Shown one piece after another: positions 17,067 to 25,189 of a DNA stretch of 64,000 nucleotides. The stretch comes from Pseudomonadota bacterium (GTDB lineage Bacteria; Pseudomonadota; Gammaproteobacteria; Burkholderiales; Burkholderiaceae_B). How positions within the stretch are numbered: the first letter of the stretch is position 1; each line of letters begins with the position of its first letter. The notes under the pieces are model-generated. The model was not told where the DNA came from. It saw only the letters and a program-made list of their open reading frames with translations, and did not search any database. The stretch is taken from NCBI GenBank assembly GCA_023423975.1, contig JAFAEO010000053.1, positions 62,001 through 126,000 on the forward strand, in the 5' to 3' direction. A program made the translations under genes and the position numbers.

Positions 17067-17971
17067 ACGGTCACCTTCCTGGCGTGATCAATTTGTTCAA
17101 TACTTGGGCCTATGTCCTGTACGGTAGCGCGACGCATGGATCGCCGATATTTTTCATCAAACCCGGCACCCCGATGCATGGTGCAGCGGTTATCCCACAT
17201 CACCAGATCATGGGTGCGCCAACGATGTCTGTATAAAAACTGAGGTTGTGTTGCAAACGCGATGAGTTCATCGACCAGCGCTTTGCTTTCTGTATCCGAC
17301 ATGCCTTCGATCTTGCTAATGTGCGAGGCCAGGTATAGCGAGTGCCGATCAGTATTTCGATGGTGACGTACCAGTACTTGCGGCACTGGGGGTTGAAGCG
17401 TGCGCCAATGATCCGGGATTCCGTTGACGTCAAACCCTGTCAGGCCTCTTGAATGAAAGTAGTCATGAATGGCCACAAGTGGCATAAGGCGCTGCTGCAG
17501 GTTCTTATCCAGAGCATCCCACGCCGCGCGCATATCGGCGAACTCCGTTGCGCCGCCCACCGGTGGGATTTCCTGGGCCGAAAGCAACGACACGCTTGCT
17601 GGTGTCCGTTTGAAGGAGCTGTCGGTATGCCATAACTGATTGCTGATATTTATTAACCGTCTGATATCGCCGCTGTCCAGAATGCGACCAGTTTCATCAA
17701 GGTTTGAAATGTCAGATAGTTGCGCATGCCCAAGTCGGCGACCCTTGTTGGTGTTATATATTGACGCGCCGACAGAGACTTCGAGATCGCCGAACAGTTT
17801 TGCGATCTCCAGTTGTTCGGTTTCGGTCAGCGGCTGGTCGGGGAAAATCAAAACCGCAAATTCATCCAGATGCTTGCGTAATGCCTCCTGCTCTTCGACA
17901 GCCAAAGGAGCCGAAAGATCGATATTGGTTACTTCTGCCACAAATTGCGCATTTACAGGCGTCAATTCCAT
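17063..17971 (-). CDS. TauD/TfdA-family Fe(II)/2-oxoglutarate dioxygenase
   Basis: A 302-residue non-haem iron oxygenase using 2-oxoglutarate and O2. The iron triad is visible: H115 and D117 in NQLWHTDSSF and H266 in MWDNRCTMHRG; R277, eleven residues on, binds 2-oxoglutarate as in TfdA. The stretches ISNQLWHTDSSF, GGATEFADMRAAWDAL and YRHRWRTHDLVMWDNRC resemble TfdA (2,4-dichlorophenoxyacetate dioxygenase) more than TauD by my memory of those sequences. The real substrate could be an aryloxyalkanoate, a sulfonate or another carboxylate. It is the first gene of an operon with a Bug protein and is divergent from an IclR regulator. Confidence 0.9.
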   Translation of the reverse strand: MELTPVNAQFVAEVTNIDLSAPLAVEEQEALRKHLDEFAVLIFPDQPLTETEQLEIAKLFGDLEVSVGASIYNTNKGRRLGHAQLSDISNLDETGRILDSGDIRRLINISNQLWHTDSSFKRTPASVSLLSAQEIPPVGGATEFADMRAAWDALDKNLQQRLMPLVAIHDYFHSRGLTGFDVNGIPDHWRTLQPPVPQVLVRHHRNTDRHSLYLASHISKIEGMSDTESKALVDELIAFATQPQFLYRHRWRTHDLVMWDNRCTMHRGAGFDEKYRRSMRRATVQDIGPSIEQIDHARKVTV

Positions 17972-18004
17972 TGCTTTGTTCCTCGTGATTTGTTCAGAAT
18001 TGTA

Positions 18005-18056
18005 TTGACATGCTCATACAAAGAGAATTATTATTTCGATAGTAGAAATATATTTC
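18005..18056 (+). promoter_or_regulatory. Promoter of the IclR gene with overlapping palindrome
   Basis: TTGACA (18005-18010) and TATTAT (18029-18034), spaced 18 bases, form a good sigma-70 promoter toward the IclR gene. A perfect 12-base palindrome GAAATATATTTC (18045-18056) covers the expected transcription start, which fits autorepression and control of the divergent dioxygenase operon. Confidence 0.6.
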
Positions 18057-18060
18057 GTAT

Positions 18061-18882
18061 ATGGAAATTATTATGCCAGAAAATACCCGGCTAACCACTT
18101 CGGGTTTACCCAAGGGTAGTGATCAGTTCGTAGAGGCATTTGCCCGTGGGCTGTCTGTCATCAAGGCGTTCGGGCCCAGCCATCAATTTCTCACACTTAG
18201 TGAGGTGGCGCAGCGTACCGGGCTGACAGCAGCGGGCGCGCGCAGGCTGCTGTATACCTTGATTACGTTGGGCTATGCCCGCGTTGATAACCGCAAATTT
18301 AGCCTGACGCCTGCCGTGCTGGAGCTGGGCTACGCTTACCTTGCCGCGCTTCCGTTGCGTGACCTGGCGCGGGTGGCAGTTGATGAGTATATGGAGCAAA
18401 CAGGGGAAATCTGTACCGTGTCAGTCATCGACCGCAACGAGATTGTGTATGTCGCACGCGCAGAAATGCCCAGTCCACTTTCCCGGCGTCTGGGTGTGGG
18501 CGAAAGGCTTCCCGCCCATGCGACTTCCAGCGGACAGGTATTGTTGGCCAGTATGGGAAGTGACAGCCTTGAAGCATATCTGGCCCAGGCGCCTTTCGAG
18601 CGCTTTACCAAATTTACCATTGTTGAGGCCGCACCGCTGAAGGCTGCGATCAATCTGGCGGGCCAAGAGGGATATGCCTTGGCGGATCAGCAGTTGGAGC
18701 TGGGCATTTGCGGGTTGGCCGTGCCAATCAGAGATGACAGAAATAAAATAGTGGCGGCGCTAACAACCAGTCTTAACCTGGCGCGCCATGAGTCTGAATC
18801 AATACTGGAAAAATTCTTACCGATCATGCTGCAAACCGCAAAGAACATCAGTCGTGGTCTTGGTCATCAATTAACTTCTTGA
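18061..18882 (+). CDS. IclR-family transcriptional regulator
   Basis: A 273-residue regulator. The N-terminal winged HTH (about residues 22-80: FVEAFARGLSVIKAFG, LSEVAQRTGLTAAGARRLLYTLITLGY) is followed by the IclR effector domain (residues 95-265), with the typical GERLPAHATSSGQVLLA and QQLELGICGLAVPIRD segments, closest to the PcaR/PobR type controlling aromatic-acid pathways. It is divergent from the dioxygenase-Bug operon and almost certainly controls it; a palindrome lies in the shared promoter. Two ATG codons, at 18061 and 18073, are possible starts. Confidence 0.92.
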   Translation: MEIIMPENTRLTTSGLPKGSDQFVEAFARGLSVIKAFGPSHQFLTLSEVAQRTGLTAAGARRLLYTLITLGYARVDNRKFSLTPAVLELGYAYLAALPLRDLARVAVDEYMEQTGEICTVSVIDRNEIVYVARAEMPSPLSRRLGVGERLPAHATSSGQVLLASMGSDSLEAYLAQAPFERFTKFTIVEAAPLKAAINLAGQEGYALADQQLELGICGLAVPIRDDRNKIVAALTTSLNLARHESESILEKFLPIMLQTAKNISRGLGHQLTS

Positions 18883-18935
18883 CGGGCTGACATGACAGGC
18901 GTGATTTGAGGGGGCTGCTGGTCGTACTGCAGATA

Positions 18936-18967
18936 AAGCCAGTGTCGCAGGATTGCTTAACTGGCTT
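18936..18967. terminator. Inverted repeat between convergent genes
   Basis: AAGCCAGT (18936-18943) and ACTGGCTT (18960-18967) are exact complements with a 16-base spacer, between the convergent IclR and Bug genes. There is no T-run; a weak bidirectional terminator is possible. Confidence 0.35.
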
Positions 18968-19021
18968 ATCCACGATCTTTCCAGGTGAGCCTATCGGTTT
19001 ATGACGGTCGCGGAGGACTAT

Positions 19022-19999
19022 TCAATTTGCAAGTTTAATGTTTGCATCATGAATGAGTTTTGCCCATGAATCGTGTTCGGATCGGGCGAAACTGTCCAAT
19101 TGCTGCTGGCTCATTGGCATGGGCTGGATTCCAATTTCAGAGAATTTTTTCTGGATTGTGTCCGAAGCAAGTGCATCATTGAGCGCTTTGTTCAGAATGT
19201 CCAGTCTGTCTTGTGGCAGGCCTTTGGGCCCCACAAGGCTTTGCCAGGCGTAGGCCTCGAAACCTTTGATGCCTGCTTCATCAAAAGTGGGCACGTCGGG
19301 TAAGATATCCAGACGCTGCGGCGTCGCCACGGCAAGCACTTTCATTTTCTTTGCCTGAATCATGGAAATGGACGGGGGCAAATCAACGAATATTGAATTG
19401 ACCTGACCGCTGACGAGATCCTGCACTGCCGGTGCTGATCCTTTGTATGGTACATGTAATAGACTCAGTTTCTGCTTGTGGTTGAACAGCTCAAGTGCCA
19501 TATGTAAAGGTGAGCCATGTCCTGACGAGGCAGATGTAATTTTACCCGGCTCCTTGTTCACCATGTCCACGAACTGCGATAAATTATTGGCTGGAAAAGC
19601 ATTGTTTACTGCCAGAACAATGGGCATTTTTCCCAGACCTCCGACAAAAGAGAAATCTTTCATCGCGTCATAGGTGAGCGACTTATATAATGCAGGATTA
19701 AACGCCAGCGTTCCGGAATCAACCGTACCGATGGTATAGCCATCTGGCGTAGCGCGAGCAATTGCCGTGGCGCCAATAATGCTTGCTGCACCGGGTTTAT
19801 TGTCAATCACGATCGTTTGTTTCAGGGCTTTGCCCATTTCCGTTGCCAGGTGTCGTGCCATGACGTCTGTTGTGCCGCCGGCGCTGTATGGTACGATCCA
19901 GCGGATTGGCTTGTTGGGAAAAGTTTCGGCCTGGGATTGAGCGGAAAACAGCAATGTCAAGCCAACAGCTATGGATTTGATCAATTGGATTTTTTTCAT
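19022..19999 (-). CDS. Bug/TctC-family binding protein linked to the inositol regulator
   Basis: A 325-residue periplasmic receptor: signal MKKIQLIKSIAVGLTLLFSAQSQA, then FPNKPIRWIVPYSAGGTTDVMARHLA, IDNKPGAASIIGATAIARATPDGYTIG and NPALYKSLTYDAMKDFSFV. GGAG lies just before the ATG. It follows the RpiR-type regulator by 47 bases on the same strand, and iolC and iolB are divergent. Its ligand may be an inositol-derived acid or a sugar acid entering the same pathway (inference from context; Bug proteins usually bind carboxylates, not polyols). No TctA/TctB genes are nearby. Confidence 0.92.
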   Translation of the reverse strand: MKKIQLIKSIAVGLTLLFSAQSQAETFPNKPIRWIVPYSAGGTTDVMARHLATEMGKALKQTIVIDNKPGAASIIGATAIARATPDGYTIGTVDSGTLAFNPALYKSLTYDAMKDFSFVGGLGKMPIVLAVNNAFPANNLSQFVDMVNKEPGKITSASSGHGSPLHMALELFNHKQKLSLLHVPYKGSAPAVQDLVSGQVNSIFVDLPPSISMIQAKKMKVLAVATPQRLDILPDVPTFDEAGIKGFEAYAWQSLVGPKGLPQDRLDILNKALNDALASDTIQKKFSEIGIQPMPMSQQQLDSFARSEHDSWAKLIHDANIKLAN

Positions 20000-20046
20000 C
20001 TTGGTCTCCTTTGTATAACGGGGTGATTGTTTTTTTTACGAAGTAT

Positions 20047-20874
20047 TTATTTGGCTTGCTCAGTTGTTTCCAGTTTGTAGGCAAGAGATAAAAACAGAAT
20101 TTGTGCCAAACACATCGTTGCTGTTAGCGTTCTGAAGGATAGTGTCTGGTTATCTGTAGAACACAGCAGAAGATTTGTGAAATGGCTGATGGGAGACAAA
20201 GCGCTGTCGCTGATAAGCAAGATGTTTGCACCCGAGTCTTTTGCGTGGCGAAGACACGTTTGGGTTTCTCCTGCGTACGGTGCAAAGCTGATGGCAAGGA
20301 GCACGTCCTCGCGGTTCATCGTGCGCATGTATTGTTCCGGAACGCCTCCAAGCCCGTTGAGAAAAACGACTTCCCGTTCTAGATTCTGTAATGCATAGAC
20401 CAGATAGGAAGCGATAGGCAGTGATCTTCCCATGCCCGCAATATAGATTTTTCGTGCCTGAGCAAGCGCTGTAGCAGAGTCGTCCAGTATGGTCTGATCC
20501 AGGCTGCCCCGCAGATCCTCCAGACTTTTTATTCCGCTGGAGACCAGTTTGTCGGTCAAGGTCAGGGAGTCGTGGGTATTGTCATCGGAAAGCTCCTTAC
20601 GGATTCGCTCCCGGTATTGCTGATGTTTGGGGATAACGGTGAGCAATTGGTCTGTAAAAACAGCCTGCATTTCGCTATACCCCTTGAAACCAAAACGCTG
20701 GGCGAAACGAACGACAGCTGACGATTGCACGGTGCAGGCCTGGGCAATGTCCTGTACCCGCAGTACAGGAATTTCATCCTGATGGCTTTCGACAAAGGTC
20801 GCAATTACCTTGAGTTGCTTTGGCAAATCACTGTATTGACTGACCAACGCATTCAAAAATTTTTCCGCAGTCAT
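20047..20874 (-). CDS. RpiR-family regulator (probable inositol regulator)
   Basis: A 275-residue regulator with an N-terminal RpiR HTH (about residues 1-77: LPKQLKVIATFVESHQDEIPVLRVQDIAQACTVQSSAVVRFAQRFGFKGYSEMQ) and a C-terminal SIS phosphosugar-binding domain (about 130-260: ARKIYIAGMGRSLPIASYL, DVLLAISFAPYAGETQTCLRHAKDSGANILLISDS). RpiR proteins sense sugar phosphates. Being divergent from iolC-iolB, with a 12-base inverted repeat between them, it likely acts as IolR, with a phosphorylated inositol breakdown intermediate (the IolC product) as candidate inducer (inference). It forms an operon with the Bug gene downstream. Confidence 0.9.
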   Translation of the reverse strand: MTAEKFLNALVSQYSDLPKQLKVIATFVESHQDEIPVLRVQDIAQACTVQSSAVVRFAQRFGFKGYSEMQAVFTDQLLTVIPKHQQYRERIRKELSDDNTHDSLTLTDKLVSSGIKSLEDLRGSLDQTILDDSATALAQARKIYIAGMGRSLPIASYLVYALQNLEREVVFLNGLGGVPEQYMRTMNREDVLLAISFAPYAGETQTCLRHAKDSGANILLISDSALSPISHFTNLLLCSTDNQTLSFRTLTATMCLAQILFLSLAYKLETTEQAK

Positions 20875-20922
20875 GGCTTGTTCATGTAGTGAGGTTAGGC
20901 TGCATTGTAATACAGTTAGAAT

Positions 20923-20955
20923 AATAATTCTATTAATTTATAAAATAGAATTATT
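20923..20955. promoter_or_regulatory. Perfect 12-bp inverted repeat, probable RpiR/IolR operator
   Basis: AATAATTCTATT (20923-20934) and AATAGAATTATT (20944-20955) are exact complements with a 9-base spacer, centred in the 146-base gap between the divergent regulator and iolC. The placement suits control of both directions. Confidence 0.7.
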
Positions 20956-21020
20956 GTTGCATTTTTCTCAGGATATCGCTAAAGTGGCGCTTCAGCTTCC
21001 ATTGGCAGGTTTAAAGAAAA

Positions 21021-22982
21021 ATGACCGTAAATCAGTACCTTCGTTTTCAGGACAATAAACAACTTGACGTAATTTGTCTGGGGCGGCTAGCCGTAGATTT
21101 ATATGCAGAGCAAATTGGCGCCAAGCTTGAAGATGTTCATTCATTTACCAAGTATCTCGGCGGTTCCTCAGGCAATATTGCATTTGGAGCGGCCCGTTTG
21201 GGATTGAAGTCATCCATGCTGACCAGAGTTGGGGACGATCATATGGGCCGGTTCCTGACACAAACACTGGAAAATGAAGGATGCGACACCAGTCATGTGC
21301 GTGTCGATCCGCGCAGGTTGACTGCTTTGGTGCTGTTGGGCATTAAAGATAAGGACACGTTCCCGTTGGTGTTCTATCGTGAAAATTGTGCAGATATGGC
21401 TGTTTCGGAAGAAGACTTTTCGGAAGGTTATATTGCATCTTCAAAATCACTGCTTATTACCGGAACTCATTTATCCAATCCAGATGTTTTGCGTACCAGT
21501 CGAATTGCTCTGAAATACGCTCGAGCACATGGCGTGAAAACGGTACTCGATATCGACTACCGTCCTGTATTGTGGGGCCTCACGGGACAAGCAGATGGGG
21601 AAACCCGCTATATTGCCAGCGATGCGGTATCGGCCAGGCTGCAGCAAGTGCTCGGCGAATTTGATTTGATCGTTGGCACCGAAGAAGAGATCCAGATTGC
21701 CGGTGGCGCTTCTGATATTGTTGTCGCGCTCAAGGCGATTCGTAGGACGACAGCCGCGACTATTGTGCTCAAAAGAGGCGCTGATGGTTGCAATGTATTT
21801 GAATATGACATTCCCGATCTACTCCCGCCGGTTTATCCGACATTCAAAGTGGAAGTATTTAACGTACTGGGGGCAGGTGATGCCTTCATGTCAGGGTTAC
21901 TCAAGGGATGGCTTGATGGCTACAACTGGGAGCAAACATGTCGTCTGGCTAACGCCTGTGGTGCACTTGTTGTGTCCAGGCATGGATGTGCACCGGCAAT
22001 GCCAACACTTGCAGAACTGGATTATTTCTTTTCCCGGGATATGAGCAGAAAGAATCTGGAAAAGGATGAACTGCTGCACAGATTGCATCGAGTGTCCCGC
22101 AAGCGTAAGGAGTTGAAGAATATTTTTGTTTTTGCGTTCGATCATCGAAGCCAACTGATCGAGTTGGCCCAGGAAGTGGGTGTTGAGCAGAAAAAAATAT
22201 CAGAATTAAAGTCACTGTTTGTCGAGGCTGTCGGTGAGTCCGAACAGAAATACCGGCACTGTCTCGGGTCAAATGATGCAATAGGTATTCTCGCTGACGA
22301 GCGATTGGGGCAAGATGCGCTTAATGAAGCGACTGGACGCGGCTGGTGGATCGGACGGCCAGTAGAGTTGCCGGGGTCCATGCCGATTGAGTTCGAGTAT
22401 GGTCGTAGCGTCGGCTCGAATCTAAGCCACTGGCCGATCGAGCATATTGTCAAATGCCTTGTGTATTACGATATCGATCAGCCGGCATCGGTAAGAGCTG
22501 AACAGGAAGCACAGATGCTGTCCCTATATCAGGCGACACAGGTCAGTGGCCATGACTTGTTGCTGGAAATCATTCCGCCAGAAGGAGAAGCTAGAAACCG
22601 GGACGAGCAGATTATCCGTGCTATCGAACGCTTATACGAAATTGGTATCGTGCCAGACTGGTGGAAAATAGAGGCCCTGTCTTCGGGTGGGTGGCAAACT
22701 CTGGACAAGCTTGTTAAGAAGAATGATCCGTTTTGCAAGGGTGTTGTTCTGCTCGGGCTGGCAGCGCCGTTGGTGTCTATTGCGAAGAGCTTTGATGTGG
22801 CAGCCAAATGGTCTTTGTGTAAGGGCTTCACAGTTGGACGATCAATCTTTCATGAACCGAGTAAAGCCTGGCTGGAGGGATCAATCAACGACGAGCTGTT
22901 AAAAGATTTAGTGCGGAAAAATTTTGAATTTCTGTTTGAAGCCTGGCTTGCCGCCAGATTGGGACAAGAAGGGGAACGTTAA
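21021..22982 (+). CDS. iolC: 5-dehydro-2-deoxygluconokinase with C-terminal DUF2090 domain
   Basis: A 653-residue two-domain enzyme. Residues about 15-325 form a PfkB/ribokinase-type kinase: DVICLGRLAVDLYAEQIG, YLGGSSGNIAFGAARLG and the catalytic loop NVLGAGDAFMSG with D287 as base. It phosphorylates 2-deoxy-5-keto-D-gluconate in the IolABCDEG myo-inositol pathway. Residues about 350-645 are the DUF2090 domain (IFVFAFDHRSQL), an aldolase-like fold often fused to IolC and perhaps supplying the IolJ-like cleavage step. The ATG at 21021 follows an A-rich ribosome site. It is the first gene of iolC-iolB; iolD, iolE, iolG and iolA are not in the window. Confidence 0.93.
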   Translation: MTVNQYLRFQDNKQLDVICLGRLAVDLYAEQIGAKLEDVHSFTKYLGGSSGNIAFGAARLGLKSSMLTRVGDDHMGRFLTQTLENEGCDTSHVRVDPRRLTALVLLGIKDKDTFPLVFYRENCADMAVSEEDFSEGYIASSKSLLITGTHLSNPDVLRTSRIALKYARAHGVKTVLDIDYRPVLWGLTGQADGETRYIASDAVSARLQQVLGEFDLIVGTEEEIQIAGGASDIVVALKAIRRTTAATIVLKRGADGCNVFEYDIPDLLPPVYPTFKVEVFNVLGAGDAFMSGLLKGWLDGYNWEQTCRLANACGALVVSRHGCAPAMPTLAELDYFFSRDMSRKNLEKDELLHRLHRVSRKRKELKNIFVFAFDHRSQLIELAQEVGVEQKKISELKSLFVEAVGESEQKYRHCLGSNDAIGILADERLGQDALNEATGRGWWIGRPVELPGSMPIEFEYGRSVGSNLSHWPIEHIVKCLVYYDIDQPASVRAEQEAQMLSLYQATQVSGHDLLLEIIPPEGEARNRDEQIIRAIERLYEIGIVPDWWKIEALSSGGWQTLDKLVKKNDPFCKGVVLLGLAAPLVSIAKSFDVAAKWSLCKGFTVGRSIFHEPSKAWLEGSINDELLKDLVRKNFEFLFEAWLAARLGQEGER

Positions 22983-23788
22983 TGACACTAAAAGTGAAAG
23001 CAAACACTAATACTTTGGTAGCGGATGTGCCAATGGGCGAGAACGGGCTGACTTATGTCGGTTTTCAGGCGTACCGGTTCGATGAGCCGCAAACCAGGGT
23101 GTTTCGCAGTGAAGCAAATGAGCTTTGTCTTGTCCTTCTAAGTGGCAAGGCTTCACTGCGAGTGACGGGACCGGACGGCACCTATCTATGGGACGATTTG
23201 GGCGACCGGATTTCGGTTTTTGAGGAAAAATCCCCTTATGCAGCATACATCGCTCCAAATTCGGAGGTTCAGGTAATAGCGCAGCGAGGCTGTGAGTTGG
23301 GGGTTGCGATGGCTCCTGGGAACGGCAGGCAATATCCTTCCCGACTGATTCGCCCCGATAGCATGAAAAGATCCAGTCGTGGACAGGGCAGTAATACACG
23401 CCATGTATGTGATATTCTGCCGGAAACTGAACCGGCTCATAGCCTATTGGTTGTCGAAGTCATTACGCCACCTGGAAATTCGTCAAGTTATCCTCCTCAT
23501 AAACACGATCGTGATGCCGTTCCGCAGGAAAGCGCACTGGAAGAAACGTACTACCATCGACTGAGTCCTTCGCAGGGGTTTGCATTCCAGCGGGTCTATA
23601 CGGACAATCGTGATATCGATGAGGCAATCTGTGTCGAAGATCATGATGTGGTCAAGGTTCCCAAAGGTTATCATCCTGTGGTTGTACCGCATGGCTACAC
23701 ATCATATTATCTGAATGTCATGGCTGGGCCTAAAAGGGTATGGCATTTTTATAACGATCCTGAACACGAGTGGATGCTCAAGGGCTAA
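22982..23788 (+). CDS. iolB: 5-deoxy-glucuronate isomerase
   Basis: A 268-residue cupin-type isomerase that converts 5-deoxy-D-glucuronate into 2-deoxy-5-keto-D-gluconate, one step before IolC. Two cupin halves are visible; the metal-binding region is SSYPPHKHDRD (about residues 170-180), followed by EETYYHRLSPSQGFAFQRVYT and VVVPHGYTSYYLNVMAGP. The ATG overlaps the iolC stop (TAATG), so the genes are translationally coupled. Length and motifs fit the family well. It ends the inositol operon; the next gene is convergent. Confidence 0.94.
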   Translation: MTLKVKANTNTLVADVPMGENGLTYVGFQAYRFDEPQTRVFRSEANELCLVLLSGKASLRVTGPDGTYLWDDLGDRISVFEEKSPYAAYIAPNSEVQVIAQRGCELGVAMAPGNGRQYPSRLIRPDSMKRSSRGQGSNTRHVCDILPETEPAHSLLVVEVITPPGNSSSYPPHKHDRDAVPQESALEETYYHRLSPSQGFAFQRVYTDNRDIDEAICVEDHDVVKVPKGYHPVVVPHGYTSYYLNVMAGPKRVWHFYNDPEHEWMLKG

Positions 23789-23874
23789 ACCACAAAATCG
23801 TTCAAAAATACTGGTCAGTCTCAAGGAAATGTTTTTTCAAAACAAGCGCTGCTGAAAGGATTGGGTGGAATTAA

Positions 23875-24573
23875 TCACGCATCCTTTTCTTCAACATTGA
23901 TCATATAACCAAACCCTCTTGCTGTGTGCAGCAATGGTGACTCACCTTCATGCTCTATTTTTGACCGGAGATAGCGAATATACACATCGACCACTTTGGT
24001 GCCGGGATCGAAATCCATGCGCCAAACGTCACGCAGCAACTGGGCTCTGCTCACGACAATCCCGGCATGTTCCATCAGGTAAGCGAGCAAGGCGAACTCC
24101 TTGGCTGTGAGTTCGATCCGCCGCTGGCCTCGATGCGCCGTTTTTGTGCGGAAGTCGAGCTGCAGATTCCCTACTTGCAGCAGCATTGTTGAGCGCCGCA
24201 ATTGCTGGCCGCGACGCAGCAGCGCCTGCATACGCGCAACCAATTCGTCAAAGGCAAATGGTTTTGTCAGATAGTCATCGGCGCCCCGGTTTAAACCGGT
24301 GATGCGATCGTGCAATTCAACTTTGGCCGTCAGCATCAGGATCATGCTTTGGCAGCCATCTGCCCGTAATCGCGAGCAGACTTCGATCCCTTCCAGTTTC
24401 GGCAGCATGACGTCCAAAACAATCAAATCGAAATCTCCATCGCGTGCTGTCTCGTAACCATGCAGACCGTCGCGGGACACATCGACATCATAACCTTCAG
24501 CCCGCAGGCCTTTCTCCAGAAACGAAATAATACGTGGATCATCTTCGATCAATAGCACCTTGGCGATATTCAT
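23875..24573 (-). CDS. OmpR-family response regulator
   Basis: A 232-residue two-component regulator. The receiver domain (1-120) has the acidic pocket (E10, D11, D12), phospho-acceptor D54 in DLIVLDVMLP, and the conserved Thr and Lys in MLTAK and LTKPF. The C-terminal winged HTH (about 130-225) shows the OmpR pattern (RRIELTAKEFALLAYLMEH, VSRAQLLRDVW, VDVYIRYLRSKI). Its start overlaps the stop of the upstream histidine-kinase fragment by four bases, so the pair was one operon; because the kinase is truncated, the regulator has probably lost its cognate partner and promoter. It resembles CusR/CopR-type regulators, but targets cannot be told. Confidence 0.92.
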   Translation of the reverse strand: MNIAKVLLIEDDPRIISFLEKGLRAEGYDVDVSRDGLHGYETARDGDFDLIVLDVMLPKLEGIEVCSRLRADGCQSMILMLTAKVELHDRITGLNRGADDYLTKPFAFDELVARMQALLRRGQQLRRSTMLLQVGNLQLDFRTKTAHRGQRRIELTAKEFALLAYLMEHAGIVVSRAQLLRDVWRMDFDPGTKVVDVYIRYLRSKIEHEGESPLLHTARGFGYMINVEEKDA

Positions 24574-25064
24574 ATTTTTGTTCCCAGGGGCAAGCGAATG
24601 GTGAGTGTCGAGCCTTTGCCGACTGTGCTGCTGAAATTGATGCTGCCATTATGCTTGTCAACTATCCAGCGCGCGATGGGCAAACCCAGCCCGCTTCCGA
24701 CCTTCCAACATGTCTGGGCCAGCCTGCCCCGGTAAAATCGATGAAAAATATAAGGTACGTCGTCGGAAGAGCAGCCCACCCCCTGATCCTTGATCGATAG
24801 TTCGGCCATCTGGCCATCAGTGCGTATAAAAACGCAAATTGTGGTATCAGACGGGGAGTATTTGATAGCGTTGTCAAGCGCAATCATGATTGCCTGTTTT
24901 AGTCGTACTGCGTCACCAAAAATACAGACGCTTGGCGCGGGATTATCACAACATATGACAAGTTTGATGTCGCGGCTTTGCGCCAGTACACGGATGTCAT
25001 CCGAAGCTGCCTGGGCAATCTCATGAAGGTAGAATGTGATATGGGTTTGTGATAGGCGTATCAA
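24570..25064 (-). pseudogene. Sensor histidine kinase, 5'-truncated (ATPase domain only)
   Basis: About 164 codons encode only the HATPase_c part of a histidine kinase: N box LDNAIKYSP, G1 box DQGVG, F-box-like IFHRFYRG and G2 box GSGLGLPIARWIVDKHNGS. The sensor, membrane segments, HAMP domain and the phospho-accepting histidine of the dimerisation domain are absent. The frame extends only about 14 codons further upstream before a stop and has just a TTG as possible start. A complete CusS/QseC-type kinase would need about 300 more residues. The missing part ends at the upstream region of the oxidase operon, so a deletion or rearrangement joined the two. Confidence 0.85.
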
Positions 25065-25189
25065 AAAGTAACTGATATGGTTCTTTATTCTATATTTGCA
25101 TATTCAAAATGTGATATTGAAATATTACCATACAGCCTTTTAGCAGATTGTCGGCATTCATTCCGATGCCTTGAAACTCAGGGAAACCC

